Assembly (NCBI GenBank): GCA_013813135.1
Contig: JACCSF010000356.1
Coordinates: 1-5,890 of the forward strand
Length of the DNA: 5,890 nt
Direction of reading: 5' to 3'
DNA from: Thermoleophilaceae bacterium
Lineage (GTDB): Bacteria; Actinomycetota; Thermoleophilia; Solirubrobacterales; Thermoleophilaceae
A model generated the notes under the pieces. That model made no database searches. It was not told the origin of the DNA and saw nothing but the letters and a program-made list of their open reading frames with translations. A program made the translations under genes and the position numbers. This document shows, piece by piece, positions 1 to 5,249 of this stretch. The number at the start of each line of letters is the position of its first letter. Position 1 is the stretch's first letter.

Positions 1-1
1 G

Positions 2-337
2 CGCGGCGCCGCCGGGGCCGACGGCCTGCGAGAGGTCTCGCGGCGGGTGCTCGGACGCCTCGGGCGCGTCCCGGCCGCGCCGGAGGCCGCCCTGGTGGTC
101 GATCAGATCGCGTCGGAGGGCCGGCTCGCCGCGGCGGCCCGGGCGCTCGAGCGACAGCTGAGCGGGGTGGCCAAGCGGCCGCTGCCGTTCCTGGATGCCG
201 TCCTGCACTGGGTCGTCAGGGAGGCGAACGCGTTCCGGCCACCGCCGCCGAAGCGGCCGCTGATCCTGCGGGTGCGCCCGCTGGACGCCCTGCTGATCAT
301 CGCCGCTGTTCTCCCCGCGGCCACGCTGGCGACCTGA
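2..337 (+). CDS. Unrecognised protein, C-terminal part only (5' end outside window)
   Basis: The reading frame is open from base 2 to a TGA at 335-337, giving about 111 C-terminal residues of a protein that probably begins upstream of the window. A GTG at 47 could act as a start, but nothing favours it because the frame stays open to the edge. Third codon positions are almost all G or C, as in the neighbouring genes, so it looks coding. The visible part has an Ala/Leu/Arg-rich, probably helical stretch, then a basic proline-rich segment (FRPPPPKRP, about 40 residues from the end), then a hydrophobic tail (LDALLIIAAVLPAATLAT). That tail is just long enough to be one membrane segment or a buried helix. 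I do not recognise the family and assign no function. Its stop codon directly abuts the stop of the convergent methyltransferase gene. Confidence 0.6.
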   Translation, partial: RGAAGADGLREVSRRVLGRLGRVPAAPEAALVVDQIASEGRLAAAARALERQLSGVAKRPLPFLDAVLHWVVREANAFRPPPPKRPLILRVRPLDALLIIAAVLPAATLAT

Positions 338-1246
338 CTAGGCCGGAGCGCGCGCGGAGACCAGCAGGTTGTAGAAGAGCGCCGCCGGCAGCCGCGGCTC
401 CAGCAGCGACCTGTCCAGCCGCTGCAGCAGCAGGTAGCCCCGATAGGCGTAGACCCGCCAGGCCCACGGCACCTCCGATGGCTCGGCGGTGGCCTCGAGC
501 GTCCGGTTGGCCCAGCCGAACAGCGACGCTGCGAGCTCCTCGCCGCACACGCGCACGTCGGCGAAGCCGGCCGCGGCGGCGTGGGTCGACAGGTCGCCCG
601 GCGTGAACGCGTGGAGGTCCACCACCTGCTCGAGCCGGTCCTCCTCGGCCGGGGCGGTCCCGTTCCCGTTGCGCGAGCTCGCGCCGAGGAGTGCCCGCCA
701 CAGGGGCGCCACCGCCAGCGCGCACCGCTTGGGCACCGACGCGATCCGGTCGCCGTGGCTCGACGGCTCGCCGCAGAACGCGACCACGCCGCCCGGGCGC
801 AGCACGCGGCGGAACTCGCGGAACGCGCCGGCCAGGTCGGGCAGATGATGCAGCACGGCGTGGCCGAAGACCAGGTCGAAGGCATCGTCTGAGAACGGCA
901 ACGCCGAGGCCTCGCAGGCCACGGTCTCCACCGACAGGCCGAGCTCCCCCGCCGACGCGGACAGCGCCCGCAGCATCCCCGGTGAGATGTCCGAGGCGAC
1001 ACCGGAGCGGATCACCCCCGCGCGCATCAGGTTGAGCGTGAAGTAGCCCGTCCCGGCGCCTATCTCCAGGGCGCGATCGAAGCCGCCGGCCGGCAGCCCC
1101 GCGGGCCCGAGCGCCTTGCCGAGCTTGCCGGAAACCTGCGCTTGGCCGACCGCGTCGTAGCCGATGCCCCACTTCGAGTCGTAGTGCTCGGCGGCGAGGT
1201 CGTGGTAGCGCACGTTGGCCTCGCGGATGGTCTCGGCCGTCTGCAT
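338..1246 (-). CDS. Class I SAM-dependent methyltransferase (UbiE/Methyltransf_11-like)
   Basis: This 302-residue protein is a soluble Rossmann-fold methyltransferase that transfers a methyl group from S-adenosylmethionine to an unknown acceptor. Motif I is EIGAGTG (61-67). The acidic residue expected at the end of strand 2 is D86 in SDIS. The ASALPFSDDAFDLV segment (113-126) corresponds to motifs II/III, HAVLHHLPD (129-137) is typical of the Methyltransf_11 group, and RVLRPGG (147-153) is the post-motif loop. Residues 200-302 form an extra C-terminal region rich in aromatic residues and Leu, which probably shapes the acceptor site. The ATG at 1246 lies 9 nt from a TANNNT box with no Shine-Dalgarno sequence between, consistent with a leaderless mRNA. 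It is divergent from the Rv3030-like methyltransferase gene, so it may modify the same glycan, but that is inference. A quinone or small-molecule methyltransferase role cannot be excluded. Confidence 0.9.
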   Translation of the reverse strand: MQTAETIREANVRYHDLAAEHYDSKWGIGYDAVGQAQVSGKLGKALGPAGLPAGGFDRALEIGAGTGYFTLNLMRAGVIRSGVASDISPGMLRALSASAGELGLSVETVACEASALPFSDDAFDLVFGHAVLHHLPDLAGAFREFRRVLRPGGVVAFCGEPSSHGDRIASVPKRCALAVAPLWRALLGASSRNGNGTAPAEEDRLEQVVDLHAFTPGDLSTHAAAAGFADVRVCGEELAASLFGWANRTLEATAEPSEVPWAWRVYAYRGYLLLQRLDRSLLEPRLPAALFYNLLVSARAPA

Positions 1247-1255
1247 GGCCGCAGG

Positions 1256-1261
1256 AGAGTA
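1256..1261 (-). promoter_or_regulatory. Putative -10 box (TACTCT) for the minus-strand methyltransferase
   Basis: Read on the minus strand, this is TACTCT followed by 9 nt and then the ATG at 1246. A TANNNT hexamer at this distance is the usual signature of leaderless transcription in actinobacteria, where transcription starts at or a base or two before the start codon. No Shine-Dalgarno sequence lies between the box and the ATG. No recognisable -35 is seen. Confidence 0.5.
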
Positions 1262-1275
1262 GTCACCGCTGTACC

Positions 1276-1281
1276 TAGACT
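1276..1281 (+). promoter_or_regulatory. Putative -10 box (TAGACT) for the methyltransferase-GH57-GT4 operon
   Basis: TAGACT is followed by 9 nt and the ATG at 1291. It fits the TANNNT consensus at leaderless spacing, and the bases between it and the ATG (CCCCGGCCG) contain no ribosome binding site. A -35 placed 17 bp upstream would be at 1253-1258, overlapping the -10 box of the opposing promoter, and it is a poor match to consensus. Confidence 0.5.
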
Positions 1282-1290
1282 CCCCGGCCG

Positions 1291-2037
1291 ATGCACGACA
1301 CCGTCCAGCGCCACCAGCCCGAGGGTGTGCCGCCGCTCGAGCTCACCGGGGAGCGCACTCTCCCCGACGTACCGGCCGAGAACTACTGGTTCCGCCGCCA
1401 TCTGGCGGTCTACGAATGGATCGCGGAGCGCTGCGCCGGCCTCGAGGTCGTGGACATGGCCTGCGGCGAGGGCTACGGCACCGAGGTCCTGGCCCGGCGC
1501 GCCCGCCGGGTGACCGGCGTGGACGCGAACCCGGATGCCCACGAGCATGCGCGCGCCAAGTACACGCGCCCGGGCGTGAGCTTCGTGTGCGACCTGATCG
1601 AGACCTACATCGAGCCGTGCGACGCCGTGGTGTTCCTTCAGACGATCGAGCACGTCAAGGAGCCCGAGCAGGTGCTCGCCCACTTCAGGGAAATGGCGGG
1701 CACGGCCTACGTGTCCACCCCGAACCTGCTCACCCTCGCGCCGCCGGGCGCCGAGAAGTCCGAGAACCCCTGGCACCTGCGCGAGTACCGAGCGCGGGAG
1801 TTCCGGGCGCTCTGCGAGAGCGTCTTTGACCATGTTGAGCTGTACGGCGTCTTCCACGCCCGCAAGCTGCGGGCGCACGAGCTCGCGCTGCGCGCCGGCT
1901 GGGACCGCGTGCACCCCGCGCTCGGAATAACCGGGCCGTTCTACGACCGCTTCACGCCGGCCATCTCGGTCGGTGACTTCGCGCTGAGGGACGGCCCGCT
2001 CGAGCGCGCGCTGGACTTCGTCGCGGTGCTCCGTTGA
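1291..2037 (+). CDS. SAM-dependent methyltransferase, Rv3030-like, probably glycan O-methyltransferase
   Basis: This 248-residue protein is a class I SAM-dependent methyltransferase. Motif I is VVDMACGEGYG (53-63), the SAM-ribose acidic residue is D78 in GVDAN, and QTIEHVKEP (117-125) and STPN (142-145) form the later core. The N-terminal ELTGERTLPDVPAENYWFRRH (17-37) and the C-terminal NPWHLREY (159-166) and VGDFALRD (227-234) segments resemble mycobacterial Rv3030, a proposed sugar O-methyltransferase of the methylglucose lipopolysaccharide locus. That resemblance is from memory, not an alignment. It is the first gene of an operon. Its TGA (2035-2037) overlaps the TTG start of the GH57 gene by three bases within the four-base TTGA, implying coupled translation. 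The ATG at 1291 is supported by the -10 box 9 nt upstream. The acceptor sugar and position (for example 6-O of glucose) are inference. Confidence 0.9.
   Translation: MHDTVQRHQPEGVPPLELTGERTLPDVPAENYWFRRHLAVYEWIAERCAGLEVVDMACGEGYGTEVLARRARRVTGVDANPDAHEHARAKYTRPGVSFVCDLIETYIEPCDAVVFLQTIEHVKEPEQVLAHFREMAGTAYVSTPNLLTLAPPGAEKSENPWHLREYRAREFRALCESVFDHVELYGVFHARKLRAHELALRAGWDRVHPALGITGPFYDRFTPAISVGDFALRDGPLERALDFVAVLR
2034..2037 (+). promoter_or_regulatory. TTGA stop/start overlap (translational coupling site)
   Basis: TTG at 2034-2036 starts the GH57 gene and TGA at 2035-2037 ends the methyltransferase gene. No Shine-Dalgarno sequence precedes it, so re-initiation by ribosomes finishing the upstream gene is the likely mechanism. 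The next in-frame start, GTG at 2067, would begin only two residues before the conserved HSH motif and cut off the first strand, so the TTG is preferred. Confidence 0.65.
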
Positions 2038-3473
2038 GCTCTCGGCGCCCTGGCGCGCTGGCGCTGGTGCTCCACTCCCACATGCCCTACGTGGAGGGGT
2101 TCGGCACCTGGCCGTTCGGCGAGGAGTGGCTATGGGAGGCGGTCGCGTGCGTGTACCTGCCGCTGCTCGAGCTGCTCGACGGCGCGCCGGTCACCGTCGG
2201 CCTGACACCGGTGCTGTGCGACCAGCTCGAGGCCATGCGGGACGGCCCGGGCGAGCGCTATCTGCGCTTCCTGCGCGAGGTGCGAGCCGTCATCCACGCC
2301 GAGGATGACGTGGGGCTGGTAAAGGGCGGCGAGCTCGAGCTGGCGGCGGAGGTGCGCCGCGCCGCGACCGACTACGTGTTCGCGGACGAGGCCTTCGAGC
2401 GCCACGACCGCGACCTGCTGAAGGCGTTCGCCGAGCTGGAGCGCGTGGAGCTGTGGACGTCGAGCGCGACCCATGCGCTGCTACCGATGCTCGCCACCGA
2501 TGCCGGGCTGCGGCTGCAGCTGGCCACCGCCACGGCGTCGCACCTGCGTCGCTTCGGCGAATGGGGAGGCGGGTTCTGGCTGCCCGAGTGCGCCTACGCG
2601 CCCGGGCTCGAGCGCGACCTGGCCGACCACGGCGTGCGCGCCTTCTGCGTCGACCAGACCTCCGTATCGGGGTTCGAGCACCTGCACCCGGTCGCGACCG
2701 AGCCCGGCCCGGTCGCCGTGCCGATCCACTGGCCGACGGTGGAGCTGGTCTGGAGCGACCGCAACGGCTACCCGGTGCACGGCACCTATCGCGACTACCA
2801 CCGCCGCACGGTGCATGACCTCAAGCCCTGGGACAACGCCGGCCGCCCCTACGACCGCCAGGCCGCGCTGGCGCTCGCGCGCGATCACGCGCGCGACTTC
2901 GTCGAGCGGGCCAAGCACCGCGTGGGCGAGGGCGGGCTGCTCTGCTGCGCGCTCGACACCGAGCTGCTCGGTCACTGGTGGTACGAGGGACCGGCGTGGC
3001 TGGCGGCCGTGCTGGAGGAGGCACCGCGCCAGGGCCTGGAGCTCGTCACCGTGAGCGAGGGCATCGAGCGCAGCGATCCGCGCGCCGCCCACCTGGCGCC
3101 GTCCACCTGGGGCAGCGGCAAGGACCTGTCCACCTGGGATTCCCCCCGGGTCGGACACATGGCCGTGGCCGCGCGCCGCTCGGAGCTGCGCACCGTGGCC
3201 GCCACGGCGGGCCACGCCCGCCCGCGCGCGGCGCTGGAACGCGCGGCGCGCGAGCTGCTCGCCATGCAGGCGAGCGATTGGGCGTTCATGGCCACGCACG
3301 AGCTGGCCGGCGACTATCCGCGCGAGCGGCTCGAGGGCCACGGCGCCGACCTGGAAGCCGCCCTGGCTGCGCTGGCGGGCGGCCCGGCGGAAGTAACCTC
3401 CCCGCCTGTGCCGGAGCCGTCCGTCCGCAACCTGGCGCCCGACCTCGACCTGGCCGCCCTCACCTCACCCTGA
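2034..3473 (+). CDS. GH57 / DUF1957-type 1,4-alpha-glucan branching enzyme
   Basis: This 479-residue enzyme should cleave alpha-1,4-glucan and transfer the cut chain to form alpha-1,6 branches (EC 2.4.1.18) in the cytoplasm. No signal peptide is seen. The five GH57 regions are visible in order: HSHMPYV (14-20), LTPVLCDQL (57-65), WLPECAY (182-188) with E185 as the expected nucleophile, ALDTELLGHWWYEGP (306-320) with D308 as the expected acid/base, and STWGSGKDLSTW (357-368). The DUF1957 helical C-terminal part contains ASDWAFM (413-419). The WGSGKD and DTELxGHWWYEGP motifs match the recalled sequence of M. tuberculosis Rv3031. At 479 residues it is somewhat shorter than Rv3031 (about 526) or the Thermus enzyme, and it ends in a proline/Asp-rich tail (about 450-479). 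An alpha-amylase-like hydrolase activity is possible, since GH57 specificities are easily confused. It overlaps the genes on both sides. Confidence 0.92.
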   Translation: MSSRRPGALALVLHSHMPYVEGFGTWPFGEEWLWEAVACVYLPLLELLDGAPVTVGLTPVLCDQLEAMRDGPGERYLRFLREVRAVIHAEDDVGLVKGGELELAAEVRRAATDYVFADEAFERHDRDLLKAFAELERVELWTSSATHALLPMLATDAGLRLQLATATASHLRRFGEWGGGFWLPECAYAPGLERDLADHGVRAFCVDQTSVSGFEHLHPVATEPGPVAVPIHWPTVELVWSDRNGYPVHGTYRDYHRRTVHDLKPWDNAGRPYDRQAALALARDHARDFVERAKHRVGEGGLLCCALDTELLGHWWYEGPAWLAAVLEEAPRQGLELVTVSEGIERSDPRAAHLAPSTWGSGKDLSTWDSPRVGHMAVAARRSELRTVAATAGHARPRAALERAARELLAMQASDWAFMATHELAGDYPRERLEGHGADLEAALAALAGGPAEVTSPPVPEPSVRNLAPDLDLAALTSP

Positions 3474-3475
3474 TG
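3471..3475 (+). promoter_or_regulatory. TGATG stop/start overlap (translational coupling site)
   Basis: The TGA at 3471-3473 ends the GH57 gene and the ATG at 3473-3475 starts the GT4 gene, sharing one base. The preceding bases (CTCACCTCACCC) contain no Shine-Dalgarno sequence, so expression of the glycosyltransferase probably depends on translation of the branching enzyme. Confidence 0.7.
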
Positions 3476-4663
3476 CGGGCTCTGATCCTGTCGTGGGAGT
3501 ACCCGCCCTTGATCGAGGGCGGACTCGCTCGCCACGTGCGCAAGCTGGCCGAGAACCTCGCCGCCCAGGACGTCGACGTGCACGTGCTGGTCCGCGGCCG
3601 CGATCAGGACCCGGCCGAGGAGGAGGCGGGCGGCGTGGTCATCCACCGGGTGGGCGAACCCGAGCGCCCGCGCGACCTGGGCGAGTTCGTGGCCTGGATC
3701 GAGCACATGAACTCGGACATGCTCGCCGCCGGGGTGGAGGTGGGCGACCGCTACGACTTCGACGTCGTGCACGGCCACGACTGGCTGGTCGCGTCGGCCG
3801 GCCACCACCTGGCCAACCGCTTCCGCGCCCCGTTCGCCGTCACGATCCACGCCACCGAGTACGGTCGCCACCAGGGCTGGGTGGACAAGCACCCGCAGTC
3901 CTACATCCACCGCGTGGAGCGCTGGATGGCCAACCGCGCCGAGCGCGTCATCACCTGCTCGGCGTACATGCGCGAGCACGTGGCTGACATCTACGGGCTC
4001 GAGGAGTCGCGCGTGGCGGTGATCCCGAACGGGATCGACCCATCCGAGCTGGTGCCGGTCGACGACCTCGACACGCTGCGCGGCCGCTTCGCCGAGCAGC
4101 ACGAGAAGCTCGTCCTGCTCGTCGGCCGCCTCGTCTACGAGAAGGGCTTCCAGCTGGCACTGGAGGCGCTGCCCGGGTTGATCGAACGGGTCGGCGGCGT
4201 GCGCTTCATCGTGGCGGGCTCGGGCACGGCCGAGCGCGAGCTGCGCGAGCAGGCCACCCAGCTCGGGCTCGACGGTCACGGCACCTTCCTGGGCTGGATC
4301 GGCGACGACGTTCTGCACTCGCTCTACCGCATCGCCGACCTCACGGTGGTCCCCTCGATCTACGAGCCGTTCGGGCTTGTCGCGCTCGAGGCGATGGCCT
4401 CGGGCTGCCCGTGCCTCGTGGCGGATACAGGCGGCCTGCGCGAGGTGGTGCCCAACGAGGACGTCGGGCTGCGCTTTCGCTCGCGCGACCCGGGCTCACT
4501 GTCGGCGATGGCCGAACGGCTGCTGACCGACACCGAGCTGCGCGACAGGCTCGTCGCCGAGGCGAGCGAGCACGTGCTGAGCTTCGACTGGGCCGACGTG
4601 GCACGTCAGGTGGGCGAGGTCTACCGCGAGCTCGCGCGGCCGCCGAGCCTGCGCAGCGGATAG
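3473..4663 (+). CDS. GT4-family alpha-glucosyltransferase, Rv3032/glycogen synthase-like
   Basis: This 396-residue cytoplasmic GT-B enzyme probably transfers glucose from a nucleotide sugar (ADP- or UDP-glucose) to an alpha-1,4-glucan. The N-terminal domain begins SWEYPPLIEGGLARHV (7-22), the equivalent of the nucleotide-sugar loop in glycogen synthases. It is followed by VVHGHDWL (98-105) and TIHATEYGRHQGW (124-136). The C-terminal domain has VGRLVYEKG (217-225), with R219 and K224 as expected phosphate contacts, and the E-x7-E motif in YEPFGLVALEAM with E298 and E306. The motifs match the recalled sequence of M. tuberculosis Rv3032, the alpha-1,4-glucosyltransferase of methylglucose lipopolysaccharide and capsular glucan synthesis. 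The start at 3473 overlaps the GH57 stop. The longer open frame running upstream is a shadow of the GH57 gene. Its last 43 bp overlap, antisense, the 3' end of the convergent TMEM175 gene. A plain glycogen synthase role is the main alternative. Confidence 0.92.
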   Translation: MRALILSWEYPPLIEGGLARHVRKLAENLAAQDVDVHVLVRGRDQDPAEEEAGGVVIHRVGEPERPRDLGEFVAWIEHMNSDMLAAGVEVGDRYDFDVVHGHDWLVASAGHHLANRFRAPFAVTIHATEYGRHQGWVDKHPQSYIHRVERWMANRAERVITCSAYMREHVADIYGLEESRVAVIPNGIDPSELVPVDDLDTLRGRFAEQHEKLVLLVGRLVYEKGFQLALEALPGLIERVGGVRFIVAGSGTAERELREQATQLGLDGHGTFLGWIGDDVLHSLYRIADLTVVPSIYEPFGLVALEAMASGCPCLVADTGGLREVVPNEDVGLRFRSRDPGSLSAMAERLLTDTELRDRLVAEASEHVLSFDWADVARQVGEVYRELARPPSLRSG

Positions 4664-5210
4664 CGCAGCACGATCGTCGAGATCCAGAGCGTCTCGGCGA
4701 GGTGCACGTTCAGGAAGGCCGCCGGCACGGACACCAGGAACGCCGCCGTGATGCCCAGGCCGATCGGGCTGGCGAACGACTCGGTCTGCTCCCGGTGCGC
4801 CTCGTCCAGTTGACAATCGCGGCCAGCCCCAGCGTCCCGCCGAGTACCGCGGCGGCCAGCGGCTCGTCGGTGTAGGCGTCGTAGAGATCTGCCGCGAAGG
4901 GCACGAGCACGATCAGGGCGAGGAAGGCGAGGTTGAGCGTCATCAGCGTCCTGTCGAAGGCGCGCAGCTTCTCGAACAGGTTGTGATGGATGACCCAGAA
5001 GCGACCGACGAGGGCGAACGAGAGCAGGTACGCGCCGAGGCTGGGGAGGAGGTCGACGAGCGCGTCGCCGAGGCTCTGGCCCTCCTGCAGCCGCGGCACC
5101 TCCATGTTGAGCACGAGCAGCGTGATCGCCACGGCCATCACGCCGTCGGTGAAGGCGGCGATCCGACTGAGGTCGCGCGCGCCGATCAGGCCAGGTCCGC
5201 TTGCCTCCAC
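4621..5210 (-). pseudogene. TMEM175/DUF1211-family potassium channel, interrupted by a single-base frameshift
   Basis: From a GTG at 5210 the protein shows the TMEM175 signature RIAAFTDG (16-23) at the start of the first membrane helix. It is followed by ITLLVLNMEVP (29-39), FWVIHHNLF (71-79), and hydrophobic segments at about 52-75, 89-107 and 115-135. After N134-W135 the frame becomes an Arg/Ser-rich non-membrane tail and ends at 4710. The neighbouring minus-strand frame takes over at once with DEAHREQTESFASP, then two more hydrophobic segments, and stops at 4621. Adding one G beside 4806-4807 joins them into a 196-residue, six-helix protein, the normal bacterial TMEM175 length. Intact homologues are tetrameric potassium channels. 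An in-frame TAG four codons upstream fixes GTG 5210 as the first possible start. The break could be a real mutation or a sequencing error; no classic slippery site is visible. It lies 39 bp downstream of the amine oxidase gene and may share its transcript. Confidence 0.8.
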
Positions 5211-5249
5211 TTCGGAGAGCTAAGCCGCCGGGGCGGATGGAGCGCCACG
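5211..5249 (-). other. Short gap between amine oxidase and TMEM175 genes
   Basis: This 39-bp spacer separates two minus-strand genes. It contains a small G/C inverted repeat (CCGCC-GG-GGCGG, 5227-5238) without a following T run, so it is not a convincing terminator. There is no clear Shine-Dalgarno sequence before the GTG at 5210 and no good TANNNT box. Co-transcription of the two genes is the simplest reading. Confidence 0.4.

Larger units (their letters stand above)
1247..1290. promoter_or_regulatory. Divergent intergenic region between two methyltransferase genes
   Basis: These 44 bp are the only sequence between two ATG codons pointing in opposite directions, so they must hold the core promoters for both genes unless transcription starts inside the opposing gene. 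Each strand has one TANNNT hexamer, described separately. The hexamers are 14 bp apart, so the -35 region of each promoter would fall on or next to the -10 box of the other. No convincing TTGACA-like -35 element is visible on either strand, and I see no clear operator palindrome. Confidence 0.65.

Noticed and set aside
103..1172. Long open frames on both strands across the minus-strand methyltransferase (103-1002, 297-1172, 489-848, 691-1035)
   Set aside because: They translate to Arg/Pro/Ala-rich sequence without family motifs and are shadows of high-GC codon bias. The 338-1246 frame has the full methyltransferase motif set.
1252..1259. AGGAGAG-like Shine-Dalgarno sequence on the plus strand upstream of the methyltransferase at 1291
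   Set aside because: It ends more than 30 nt from the ATG, and no start codon lies at a suitable distance after it. It overlaps the opposing promoter's -10 box, which explains it better.
3193..3207. Near-perfect inverted repeat CCGTGGC-C-GCCACGG
   Set aside because: It has a one-base loop, lies within the GH57 coding sequence, and is expected by chance in such G+C-rich DNA. No T run follows.
2978..3472. Possible long N-terminal extension of the GT4 protein, or a GH57-GT4 fusion
   Set aside because: The extension is a different frame inside the GH57 coding region with Gly/Arg-rich nonsense sequence. The GT4 fold begins right at the ATG at 3473.
3314..4318. 334-codon open frame on the minus strand opposite the GT4 gene
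   Set aside because: Its His/Val/Asp-rich composition with no motif is typical of the antisense of a high-GC gene. The plus-strand frame has clear GT-B motifs.
5227..5238. Small G/C hairpin between the amine oxidase and TMEM175 genes as a terminator
   Set aside because: The 5-bp stem with a 2-base loop and no T tract is too weak, and the genes are same-strand with a 39-bp gap.
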